Assembly (NCBI GenBank): GCA_037013685.1 | Contig: CM072885.1 | Span: 64,831,785 to 64,895,784, forward strand | Direction: 5' to 3' | Length of the DNA: 64,000 nt | Source: Acridotheres tristis | Lineage: Eukaryota > Chordata > Aves > Passeriformes > Sturnidae | Shown: one piece after another, positions 10,843 through 22,500 of the stretch | Position numbering within the stretch: the stretch's first letter is position 1 | Layout of the letters: each line of letters starts with the position of its first letter | Translations under genes and position numbers: made by a program | Notes under the pieces: model-generated | What the model was told of the DNA's origin: nothing | The model's database searches: none | Seen by the model: only the letters and a program-made list of their open reading frames with translations

Positions 10843-13800
10843 CTAAGAGTATGCTAAAACTCGGGTAGCAAGGAGCAGCTGATACACAGAATCAATAAAC
10901 AGGAAGCCAGCTCTTTCCACTTTACCCATGGCTTTGTTGCTGGCAGAATCCTTGAGCATATGGTAGAGTGTGGAGTGAAATTCAGACTCTTCTTCCAGCT
11001 CTTCTGAAAAAGCTTCACTGGTTTCAGTGAGTTTGAGGTTTTGTACTTTCTCACCACTGAACATATAAAGAAACTAGTCCTTGTCTTTGGCAGAGTCTGC
11101 TGTAAGATGTTCACCCACCTATTGCAGGAAAAAATGCACAGTGAGGTGAAGCCTGTGCCACTGCCAGAGTACAAATTCTAATATTTGTGTCACATGCATT
11201 AACCTGAGAGTGAGAGAGCCACTCCAGCTTTCAGCACTGGGCTGTGTTACCTTTCTCCAGCTACGTGTGGGAGTGTTTGGCTGGCTGGGAGAAGTTTTAA
11301 CCAGTTTTTAGCTCCCAGGTGGAGACAAATCAACACTGAGGTTGCTTATTCCCCCCTTTTCAGTAGGGAGCAAAAGAAGCCCTAGAGGCAGGAACAAAGC
11401 CCAGCTGTTCCTTAAAAAGTTGGCAGAGCAGATCACTGATTTTCAAGGGACTTCTGAAGAGCATGAAGCTCTGTCACCCCAGCTCTGTCTAAAGCTTCCC
11501 TTGGTGCTTTATCAGTTCCATTTTCCTTAGCAAGTGTCTTTGTTGCTGACACCTGTGTCCCCTGAGAGCTCTCTCAAGTGCAGTCTGTGACTCTGAACTG
11601 AGGCAGGAGCTGAAGCCACCATGGGTGAGTTAATTCTTTCTGTCTAACTGGGGAAGGGGTCAGTGCTGGTCTGCCCTGGAGGTCTGGTCTGACTCCACAA
11701 ACCTTGAACACAACTCCTTCTGGCTCTGCTTCTCCATTCCACTTGCTGTGAGCAAAAGCAGCTGCAAGCAGAGCCATCTGTTCATAGGCCTTCACTTCTG
11801 CTGGGGCAGCCTGCAGTGCACAAGCACAGATCAGACAAAACAGATCTCACTCATTTCCCTGTGCTACAGCCATGTCAGAGCCTGCTTTCCTCAGTCCCTG
11901 GCTCAGCTGGGAGTACCCTGCCGGGAAAATGTTCACTCCAGCTCCTTTCAAAGCTTCTCTGAGGGCAAAAGGACTCATCCATTTTCCTGTGATGTGGGAA
12001 AGCACCTTCTCTTTTTCCACCACTACTGAAGACAACATACACTGATTATCCTGTTGTACAAACCAGTGAAAGCAACTTACTGGTCAGGGATGCTCCTTTC
12101 TGGTTTAGGCTTCAAATATTGATGTTTTTGCTATACAGGTCTATACCCAAATCATCTGCTACTCTGGGCTGTGACCTTTCATTTACAGATCCTGAAGAAA
12201 GCCAGCTTTGTGTAGGAATTCAGAAATGACACTGGTGTACTGATCTGTACACCAATGAACAGATGGATAATCATGAGTAGCTTGAACGTTGAGAGGAAAC
12301 AAGGAGCATTAGCAGTAGGCTGCTAGAAATCCTTGTATTTCTCCTGGTAGAGTTGGAAGGAGAGAGGAACAGTTTTCAGGTCTCTAACAGGTGGAACAGA
12401 CCTGAATGAGCACCAGCAGCAAAGCACTGAAACTTTCCAGAGCAAATGCACAGATGCTTTCTCATAGTAAATAACTGAAATTAAATAACCAGTGCAGTGC
12501 TCGGGAAGGAAGAGACATTCAAATTGACCTTGTGGAAGCATCCCAGATTCTTAAGCAGGGACACTGTAATAATGATAGGTTTTTTTAACTGCAAATGTTT
12601 GATTGAAAGAATTAACAGTACCTTAATTTGTATCTGAACGGTTGCAAAGACTGCAGTAACTGTGAAGAGTCCTTCATCCACACCAGTAGGGTGCAATTCC
12701 CAGGCCTGATAGGGCAGGTTCAGGTGAGCATCCTGGAGAAGGGCTACTGTATAAAAGGCACCCATCCTAAAGGAGATGCTCTTTTCTTCTGCTTCATAGG
12801 TTATGTTGCTGATGCCATCAGTTCTCCACTGCTGGCCTGGACAAAGAGGATGGAAAGATACAATCTTGTACATGGAAGGCTTCTGCCAGTAATGCTGAAG
12901 TAAAACAAACCAAAAAAGTAATAATAATTGATTTGGGGATCTTAAGGTGGTTTTTTTAACACTGAAGTCCCCAAACTATTTCTGGGCTCCAAACTGGCCC
13001 TTATATTTACAGCTGGATTGCAACAAGAGTTCAGCTCAGGTATAAATTCCACTATTGAATTTTAAAATAAATTTCTGTCTTAAGTTCATACCTGCAGGCT
13101 CCTATCGGGCTACCACAGGCACTTTAAAATAAATCACATTATCAGGAAGCTTCAGGGTTATCTGTACTGCTTCCTGTGTGCCATCTTCAGCCTCTCCTGG
13201 GGAATATGGATACAGCTCCAATCCAACATCCAGCAGCTTTGGCAAGAGAGGAAAAGGACAGATAAAGGGTTTATCAGAAAATGCAGGGTTTTTTCCTTGA
13301 GTTCCTCTCACCACTGCAAAGTTTTTTAACGGACCATTTAAAAGGGTTTGCTAATGTTGCACATTTCCAACTACAACTTTGAAGGCAACAGAAGAGTAGC
13401 TACCCCGAGACCTTGGAACCCTTCCTGTGCTGCTGGAGGCACCCTCAAGGCAGGGTGGCACAGCCCTTTCTAACAGAGCCACAGCCTCAGAAAGCAGGAG
13501 CAGCTGGGAGGCAGAAGCAGCTGTAATTCCACCCTGTCCCCAGTGTCAGAGGGAAGGAGAGGTCACAGGGGGCTGGGGATGAACAGCCCAGGGCTCTTCC
13601 CCTGCCCTCAGTCCTGCTCTCCGAGTCTGGCTTATTGGGAATTCTGCTTATTAAAGGTTTCACAGATTCACAGTGCAGTCTGGGGAGTAGCTCAGCACCA
13701 GAGGAAACCAGAGCACAGTGCCCACATTCCTCAGCCGCCTGAAGAGCCTGGAGCTGGTCCAGCAGTGATTTTTGGTACCACCCTGCTTTTACCTTTCACA

Positions 13801-14096
13801 TATGAAAAACTGATGATTTGCAAACCTTGCCTCGTTAGTTTGCTGCTCAGGAAGTCGTGTCCAGTGCATGTGGCAGCAGTGACAAACCTCAGGAGCAGCT
13901 CCCCAGAGGTGCCAGGGCTGATCCCTGTCCTCCCTCACCTCCACCATGCTCCAGTCCCCGACGTCCCGGGCCTGTGGTGGCAGCTGCAGGGCAGCGATGT
14001 GGTACACACCCCCCAGGGGCACCAGCTGCTGCACATCAACAACCCTCGGTGCCTCTTCTCTGCCTCCTGCCTCCTCCTGCAGCGGCGCTTCCTCTC
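10843..14096 (-). pseudogene. DNAI7: DNAI7 (CASC1) C-terminal half with two in-frame stops
   Basis: DNAI7 is an axonemal dynein-associated protein of motile cilia. Exons recognised on the - strand: 14096-13939 (has LGGVYHIAALQLPPQ), 13236-13092 (LPDNVIYFKVPVVAR), 12836-12622 (QWRTDGISNITYE, LLQDAHLNLPYQAWELHP), about 12050-11886 (ITGKWMSPFALREALKGAG), 11810-11703 (AEVKAYEQMALLAAAFAHSKW) and 11118-10843 (SEAFSEELEEESEFHSTLYHM, ending TRVLAYS plus stop). Order and phases agree with human DNAI7 as remembered. Two stops interrupt it: TAG at 13104-13102 just after VPVVAR, and TAG at 11076-11074 just before FLYMFSGEK. In both places the human protein has Trp, so each is a single-base TGG to TAG change. 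The join between the fourth and fifth exons lacks a good GT donor. No N-terminal exons (about residues 1-370 of the human protein) were found upstream to 27 kb. It is tail-to-tail with IRAG2, as in human. Confidence 0.85.
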
Positions 14097-15394
14097 CTGC
14101 AAAGTTCACCAGACAGCAGGAGTTAACCCGGCGCTCCAAGGCGGCGGCATTTCCCAGCTCTCCTGATCCTCCCGTGTGCTGGGAGCGCTTCACTGCAGCA
14201 GCTCAGCCCCATCTGCTGGTGCTCCTCAATCATCCCTGGTGTGGGCAAAGGCAGAGCTGGGCACTGAAAAGCTCTGCTTGCTTTGGGGCTGAGCTTTTGG
14301 ATTTGTGGCCAGCTCCAAACGCTTTCTATAGGAATAAGGTTTTACTGACAGAATGGGTCTATCATTGCCCGCAGAAGAATTTCACGAGCACAATAATACA
14401 GTAGGTTCTGGACGGGTTTAGTAAGATTGTATTGATACGAAAAGAAATGAGGCAAATAGCATATCAAAATAAAAATAAGGCACCAAAAGTGGGCTGAAAA
14501 TGAAAAACATTATAATTATGAAGAGCAAGAGGGATTTAACATGAAACAGAATTTTCACATAACAAAGATAATCATGCAAAAAAAAAATTATGACAAAAAA
14601 AAGAGAAGGAATTTAGGGTTTAATTAGTTGGAAAATGTTAGTAAAAGGCAGAAACGCTGTGGACAAAAATGGCCATAGATATTTTCTTTTAAAGAAACAA
14701 ACCAGCCCATATCAAGCATCACAGGGCAGAGTACAGGAGATGTTGCAGTTTACAGAAGTCAAGGAAAAAAGCGTTCAGTACTGTAAAAACAGCTAGTGTA
14801 CTTGTTATGGAATTTGCTTTGAGAGAACGAGATCAAAAAATGGCAACTCTAAAAGTCTGTTAAGCGGAGCTAAATTATGCCAATAGTTTGCAGTTATTTT
14901 ATTTAAGTCAGTACTACAAAAAGCCTCACTCTTCTTAAATCAAAGGGCACCACCATGTGGGACAAACAAATAGTTTTACTTCCTAAAATTAGGCCCTCTT
15001 TTAACAAGGTTTAAGAGCAGGTATCTCACTTTAAGCACCCATTCAGGTAACACTCAGTAACACCCCACACTACACCAATGCCTACCATGATATGCATTGG
15101 AATCATCATTTTCTGAGGAAGCAAATCTCCCCAGAGCCTGGCAGATTCATAGAGATTATAGGTGAGACACACAGACATATGTATAATAATACACATATCT
15201 ATATAAACATGATAAACATGTATATAAGCATAAATAATAAAGAAAAATAACTGAGGGGACAAACTCCATTTTCCTATCTGTCCTGCTATCTCTCCGCATT
15301 TAACAATCATTAATAGAAATGTCAACAAAACCCAAGTTTATCAAAACATCCCAATATTTAGAAACTTTGCTCCATTCACGTGGAGATGGTGCAG
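14097..15394. other. AT-rich non-coding DNA upstream of the last DNAI7 exon found
   Basis: Contains A-runs and a low-complexity TATA/ATAC-rich part near 15,170-15,250. The expected preceding DNAI7 exons were not recognised. No other gene was seen. Confidence 0.5.
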
Positions 15395-15540
15395 TGATTC
15401 CATGGATCGTGGAATGGCCTGGATTGGAAGGGACCTGGAGCTCAGTTTCATTGTCACAGGTTGGTGGCTGCCCTGGGGGCAGCGTGTCCTGGGATGCTCC
15501 CGGGATGCTCCCACTCAGGCAGCAGTTCTCCTGTATCCAG
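15395..15540 (-). repeat. CR1 3' end fragment
   Basis: Reads as the reverse complement of a CR1 tail: GTGATTCCATGGATCGTGG then CCTGGATTGGAAGGGACCTGG. It appears to be cut at its far side by the LTR-like sequence that begins at 15,543. Confidence 0.7.
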
Positions 15541-15542
15541 AT

Positions 15543-16240
15543 TGTCATGGGTTTAGGTCTTCAAAAGAGCAGAGCAGTTGTTGGTTGCTGTAAAGTTGTT
15601 TATTTGTAGAAACACATCAGTCTCAGAGACAAGGAGTCCGAAGTGTTAAAGTCCATGCTAAAAACTTTCTGGTATAGAGTCCCAATTAGGAGCAGAAGCT
15701 GCAGTTTGGTACAGAGTCCTGAGCAGAGGCAGAAATTGCAGCAGCAGCTCCAATCTTCTTCCAGGCAGTGATGATGGCAGTGAGGAGAGAGGGAGAGAGA
15801 GAATCTCTCCCCAGTGCACAGATTCTTATTTACAAATTACCCAATGAGCTAAAAACACGAATCTGAAGCATTTCCTCTAAACCTATTAGAATTCTAGTTC
15901 TATAATACAAAAGTTTATGCATAACTTGTGCACATAGCCTATCTGCTCTATCTGAAGAATGTAAGCAATATTCTTCCTATATTGCTTTTTATTATTTCTA
16001 GAACTATGTTTTTGAGCTCTCACTGAAGCTTGTTTTTGAAGCTTGTTTTTTACACCAGATTCTAAGACTTTTGCTCTTTAAGGCACTTAAAACACATTCT
16101 TACTTACTTAAATCTAAAGCTTACACCTCTATTTCATGTCTGAGTGGCTTAATATATTTTAATTTCTCTAAAGGCTTTAATTCAAGCCCTGCATTTTGAT
16201 CTGTCTCTGAAGAACTCAGAGAGGCCTCTGTTTTTCACAC
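15543..16240 (-). repeat. Probable ERV LTR, antisense
   Basis: The stretch starts TGTCATGGGTTTAGG directly after CR1-like DNA and is compositionally unlike its flanks. It contains a purine-rich part (AGGAGAGAGGGAGAGAGAG) and a long AT-rich part. A TG start and an approximate CA near 16,237 suggest an LTR. No clear target-site duplication was found and the right border is a guess. Alternatively it is unclassified repeat DNA. Confidence 0.4.
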
Positions 16241-16282
16241 TCCAACCCTCCTGGATCCCAGTGTGTGCTCACTGACCCATCC

Positions 16283-16850
16283 AGCAGTGGGATGGGAGCA
16301 CCAGGGACAGACAAGGAGAGGCAGAAAGAGGGAGTGGGAGCAGAGAGGACACAGGAAGAAAAGGAAGAACAGAGTGTAGGATGGAGGTGAAATATAAATA
16401 ACTGGGATGGGCAGCATGACAGAAGGGGATTAAAAAAGAGTAGGGACAGAGAACAGGACAGATGGATCTAGTGAGAAACAATGGCACAGGGAGCAGGACA
16501 GAGCAACAAGGAATAAAAAGGAAATTGAGTGAGGCATGGAGAAGGACAAATAGAAAGACAGAGTGGTAAACACACAGGAAGGACAGAGGGATACAAAGAG
16601 GGAAATAAGGACAGAGAGAGAAAATGACCACAACAGGGAAAACAGCAGAGGGATGGAGAAGGAGAGGGATGGGCAGCAGGACAGAGGGTTATAAAGAGAA
16701 GAGTACAGGGAGGGAGAAGGACTGAGCAGCAGATACAGACATACAGGCAAAAGGACAGTGAGATGGACAAAGAAATACCATCATGGTTCAGGACAAAGGA
16801 AAAAGGAGAGGAAGGAAGAAGGAAAGATAAAGATGCAGCGCTCTCCCTGC
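16283..16850 (+). repeat. Purine-rich low-complexity tract
   Basis: Over 500 bases the + strand is strongly biased to A and G, with degenerate GGACAGA, GGGAT and AGAGGGA units repeated without a fixed period. Its complement gives long Ser/Leu/Pro-rich open frames in more than one frame, which are compositional artefacts rather than genes. Confidence 0.7.
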
Positions 16851-18686
16851 TCCAGCTGTGAAACACATCCTGGTGATTCCTGGATTTTATGTCCATCCCG
16901 TGGACTGCAGCCTAGTGTCTAAGCCTGGGCTAACACAACTTCACAGGACAGCATTTCGTTTTTCTAGAGGGACTCAGAAAGAAAATTTACTCTGCAGCAT
17001 TCAAGTAAATCCATGTGATCAAAAGGCAAAAGCTGGATCTTTTGTCTTGTAGAAACTGACACATGACCACAACTCTGATAACACAGATACATTCTAAATG
17101 TGCCCCACAAGAAAATGCAGTTTTGCCTGCTTTCTGTCTGTCACTTTGTTTGTTTGTTTGTTTTTTTAAAAAGAAAAAATAGCTGGAATTAAAGACTAAA
17201 ATGCAGTAGGATTCAAGAAGGTGGAAAAAATTACAGTGAAAAAGAGTTGCTTACTGACTGAGCTGGTGCCTGTGATTCATATGCTGAACAAATTAAGCAT
17301 GCTAAATCCCAATGGTAGAAGTTTACATCTCATAGAAACAAGCTGTTGAAAAGCTAGGACTGAGAAGAACGTTCCAATGACTGAAGTTCCAAAGAGCACT
17401 CCTGTCTAATAAAGTATTTCTTGATATCATGCAGCCTGAAACACTGAAGCTCTGCAGTAGGATTTTTAAAATTGACTGAACCTGACTGAATAGAACGAAA
17501 CCATTTTTATTACATGGTTTGAAGAACTTATAGGAAAAAACTAGGCTAGATAAGGTAGAACACACTAGTTTTAATTTTTAATATAGCTACCACACAGAAG
17601 ACCTGTTTTGAAATGCACATGCTTTCAGATGGATAGGATTGCTGGAAAGAAAAGCTGAAGTTTTTTACAAATGCCTGTAACTCATAGACTAAGTATCAAA
17701 ATTATTTACATAGCATCAGAAAGCTATATTTAATTTTTTGCTTTTCCATCCATTTGGGGAATGTGGAAAGAGCCTCCAGGGCCCAAGATCTGGCAAGGCT
17801 GTGAGACTGCAGCACACAAATGCCATGAGCATAGCCTGGTTCCCTAGGAGGAAGATGACTGGAGCTACAGGTATGTTCCATGTTGGTTGTAAGGAAGTGC
17901 TCCATTTCAGGACCACAAGACTCAGAGACAGAAAAGAGAAAACTGGCATTCTGAGCAGGCAGCAAAATGCTGGCATTTGTGCCAAGCACATCCTGGAAGT
18001 GGTGAGATCTGCTGATTTGAGGCTCTCTTTTGAAAGAGACAGCAGCAGGAGACAGCTCTTCCCTGCTCCCCTGCATCTTCCTGCATCCATACATTGAGCC
18101 TGGACCAAGTGCAATTGCAGAGAAAGAGAATATGGAACTTGATACAAGATCCTGCAGAAAGAATCTGCTGTCATTTCGTCACCCAGAAGAAATACAAGGT
18201 ATTGGATGTTCCTATGGAAAGTCCAGTGTTTTGCTAAAAAGAACAGACTCCAGCTTCTTGAATCTGACACCTAACTACAGGTCAGCAGAACAGAATGTGG
18301 GTCCTAGGAGATGGACTGGCTTTGTGCACTGGTCAGGCACTGCAATTGCTCATAATTGCTTCTCCTCTTCCTGACTGCAGACAGCTGAACACCATGGAGT
18401 AAATCCTTTCTTCTCAATTCCATCATTCTCCACACCACCCTACTCTAGAAGAGCAGTACAAAACACAGGGGATAAAAAAAACCCCAAACCAAAACACAAA
18501 CAAACATAAGGATTTCTATATTACAGAACTCTGCTTAAACTTCAAAACTGTTGGGGGACATTCCTCCCACCTCTCCTCTCTGCTACCTGCTTTATGTCCC
18601 CCAGCATGGGGTTCATCATTGTTTCTCTGTCATTTGCAAAGTGCCACATCTCAAGGGCCCCAAACCCAATACTTCCCTCCCTCCAT

Positions 18687-18745
18687 TGGACTTGAAGTTC
18701 CATGTGGGCCCCTTCCAGCTGGGAAAATTCTGTTCTGTGATTCCA
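18687..18745 (+). repeat. Short CR1 3' end fragment
   Basis: GGACTTGAAGTTCCATGTGG, CCCCTTCCAGCTGGGAA and CTGTGATTCCA match the consensus order of a CR1 tail. Only about 60 bases are recognisable. Confidence 0.6.
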
Positions 18746-19411
18746 GCACAGGTCCAGTGGACAAGAAGAGGCTGTGTTGCAACAGGATTTCCTACACTCC
18801 TGGAAATGATGAGATAAACCTCCAATGGGAAGGAAATATAGGATAAACCAGATAGTTGGTATTCTACACACTTCCTTTGGGAAGACAGACCTGACCTGGG
18901 AAACGCCAGCCACATGCTCTTCATTTAGTTTCCATGGCCATAATAACATCACACCCTGGAGCCACTCTAGGTAGTGCTGCAAAGCAAATTATGTCCATTA
19001 GTTTACAAACTGAGAGCCTGAAACCACTTTAGAGACACAGATATGCACATATCTGTCTATCTAAAGAGAATATTTAATTTTCCATGAATACATTTAGGAA
19101 GCCTGGAATGAGAGCTGGCTGAACTTGCTCAATGGATTCTCCTTTCCAAAGGCAAAGGCAGTATTTTGTTCAGTGGGTTAGATCCAAACAGTAAACAATA
19201 ACCTGAACTGCTCAGCTGAAGGGAAGGGTTTCACTTCTAGTGAGAAACTCCTTTGAAATGACCCTATTTTGTGTCAAAAATACACACCCTTTTGAGTATT
19301 ATATGGTTTTATGGAGCAGATTTGGGGAAGGGCCTTAGGGGGAACCTGGTCCTGTGAAGAACTGGTTCGACTGCTCCTGCCTGCTCTCCAAAACCGGCTG
19401 AATTTGGAAGG

Positions 19412-19525
19412 ATCATGGAATCATAGAATGGTTTGTGTTGGAAGAGACTTTAAAGATCCCACTGGCCCTTCCTGGGGCACAGCCATGCACAGAGATGGGG
19501 AGGAGACACTCCACTGCCTTGCAGC
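19412..19525 (-). repeat. CR1 3' end fragment
   Basis: Starts with the reverse-complement CR1 tail (ATGGAATCATAGAATGG, TTGGAAGAGACTTTAAAG) and continues for about 100 bases with weaker similarity. Confidence 0.75.
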
Positions 19526-22500
19526 CTCTCTTTATTTGTTTGGATCGTGACAAGATGATTTACTTTATCTACAAATATCCCTCTGGCACAGGGAATAATG
19601 CACTGGATCATGTTCCTGGGTGAGGTGATCCCCTGGCATCATTAGGAGAGGAAAGAAAATGGGGTCTGCAAGTTCACACATCATTGTGTAAGTGACCTTA
19701 AAGTAATTCCATGTCCCTCCTTGCTCTCAGGACAAAGCAGGAACAGTCAATTCCCTTCATTTTGTTGTGATTCCCAGGCTGAGATATAGCACCCTCAAAA
19801 TCCACATCCTGCAAAAAACCTCTCAGGCACACAGGAGTCAGTGGCTTTTCTTTTCTGCTTTTTTGCCCCTCAGCCTTTCCTTCATTTTTCTTCAGAAAAA
19901 AAAATGCTTTTTCTTTTAAGTGGGGGAAGGATTTGAGGATTAAGAAACTGAAAACTTTACTGCTGTTCCTTATTATGCTGGGGTTCCCTTTGTTTTTTTT
20001 TTTTTATTTCTCACACTTGTTTCACCAAAAAGAGCTGTGCAAGACAGGCATTTGAAGTCACCACTGCTATTCCAAGCACACAGTGTTTTTCCAAGGCCTT
20101 TGGAAGGGGCAGCCTGACCTGGCAGCCAGTGGACCATGCCATGATTAGCTGCCATTAAGCTGTGCAGGTGAAATGATCTGCCTCCTGTGGCAGGACAGGC
20201 AGGATCACCTGGGACATGCCATGGAACTCCTTGGCTACATTGCTCAGGAGCCTTGTGACATTCCTTCAGGGTGGGACAGAGGGGACAGCTGGAGCTGCAG
20301 AGCTGGGAGCTGTAGGAAGGGTTGAGGAGCAGCATCCTGTGCAGGACCAAGATGTGTGCAAGGACATGTTCTGTCTCCGCAACTGGGACACCCTCTGGAC
20401 ACACAGGGATGCTGAGGAGGAGCTGCTCTTGCAGGGATCAATGAGGTATGGAGCAACCAGACCAACTCCCTGAGCAGCTTTCTGTGGGTGATGTTACCCC
20501 ACAGAATCCTGTTGGAGCAATGAGGAGAGCTGGGTTCTGGAGTGGAAAAGAACAAGCAGAATTCACCAGGTGCATCGTGCAGGTGTGCAGCAACTTTGTG
20601 CTGACCACAGGAACTCAGGGCACACAGGCAAAACCCTGGCCAGATTATCCAAATATGTTGTGCAAATCCAAGCATATTTTCTTTTGTACTGTAATAATCC
20701 TATTGATTGGTTGATTTAGTGGGTGGAAAACCAGAAGTGAGCCAATAGGGGGAAACAAGTAAATGCCTCTGGGTGGCTGAGATCACACTGCTAGATCTCC
20801 AGCTGGGACACAAACCTGCATCCAGCACCGAGCCTGAGAGAAATCCTCAATGTCCAAAATTTGGAAGCTAATATCTGGGATACAAAGATGCCCCTGTGCC
20901 TGCAATGTTTCAGGTGTCCTCAAGGCCCCAGGAAGGCAGGAGGGGTCTCCACTGTTATTTTTACAGATTAATGGAGTATGTAAGAGCACCTCTGGGCTCA
21001 GTGACCATGACAGCTGAGAGAACTGGCTCCTGCTCCTGCCATGCTGGCAGCCACTCCAGGGAGAGCATTGGGAAGCCCCTTTGGAGCTCTCATGGTTCAC
21101 AGCCTGGTATGTTGAGAGGCTGCCCCAGGTCAGCTCCTGTTTGCTTTAATTCCCTGCTCTTTTGGGAGCTGCTTCCCAGGGGTCTGCAGCTGCCTGCAAG
21201 GTGAACAGGAGGGGCTGGCAGCAGGTAACCTGTGTGACAGGGCAGCTCCTGGACCCTGCACCCTGCCCTTGGCAAAGCCTCCTTCCCTGCAGGTCTCTGT
21301 GCCATTGTTTATCCCCGTGCTCCCGTGGTTACCTGTGCAGCAGCAGCACCGAGGTTTTTGGATGGTTGTCCCTCCTCAGGGGTGCTGGCAGGGCCATTGC
21401 CCGCTGTGGGAGCAGTGGGGTCACCGTGCTCTGGGCAGGAGCACCAGCCCTGGGCAACAAGCAGTGCCTGGCCACAGCACTGGCTCTGGAGCTGAACAGA
21501 GCAGAAGGGCTGTAAAACACAGGAGAAGCTTTGCCCAGTGCCTGTGGTGTTTCTGGTTGGAGAAGTGCAGCCCTGGAAGTATTTAGGGAGCAGGGAGGAC
21601 AGGGGGAGGATGCACTGAGAGAGACCAGCCTGGCCATGCTGCAGCTGCCTGCCATCCACACCGAGAATATTCCCAGCTCAGCCACTCTGGAAGGAGCTGG
21701 AGCTGCATTTTTTTAGGTGCCTTTACTCACAGCCTACAAGGGCTGGAAAGAGGCTGGCACAGGGGCTCTGCGCTTGGCAAGGGATGGCTCCAGGGGGGAG
21801 ATCTGGGCTGTCAGTGCTGATGCACTGCAGGGAAGTCCCCACTGTCACTGCTCCCAGGGCCAGGTGCTTCATCACAGACAGAACGGGAGCTGTGGCCCCT
21901 GCTCATCCTGGCATTTGCCACCTTAGACTGGAAACCTGGGGAGGGTGTGAGTTTCTGTGCTTCCCTTGGAAATTGAAACTCCAGCTTGGGAAAGATCCTC
22001 TGGACTTCACCTGCTCTCGACACTCACAGGAGTGGCCTCTCCTGCTGACCATCCCCAAAACACCACTACCACTGTGCACAGCTCTGCTGCCTTCAGCTTC
22101 ACTTCATTTTAGGTTCATTTTATTTTGGTTAACCTACTCCAGATTGGCTGTTATTTTCTCTCTGGAGCCAGGGAAAGCAAAACTGTGCAGTGCTGATGGA
22201 GGCTCTCGGAGGAGCCGCCTGCGGTGGGCGAGCCCTGAGCAGCTTCAGGGAAAATGTGGTCACTGCATTGTCACAGGGCTGTGACACGGCCACGGGTCCC
22301 CTCCACCAGCTCAAAGGATACACCTGCTCCGGGCTCTTCAGCCGGGAAAACGGAGTGCCTGTCTTTGCTGTCTGCACTTCCCGGTGATGGCAGTGTGATT
22401 AATCCCTAATTCTGCTGTAGCCAAGGGTGTTTTTCATCCTCCTCTGGGTTTAAGGCAGCCCTGCCTGTTGGCAGGTGAGCACTTGCCTCAGGCACTGGTC

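Noticed and set aside
13543..14166. 207-codon + strand open frame
   Set aside because: It is antisense to the conserved DNAI7 exon at 13939-14096 and has no independent support.
16269..16896. Ser/Leu-rich 106-142-codon - strand open frames
   Set aside because: Several frames are open at once because the tract is purine-rich on one strand; this is compositional.
20216..22387. Cluster of 80-166-codon open frames on both strands
   Set aside because: Moderately GC-rich DNA; no paired splice sites, domains or consistent frame were found.
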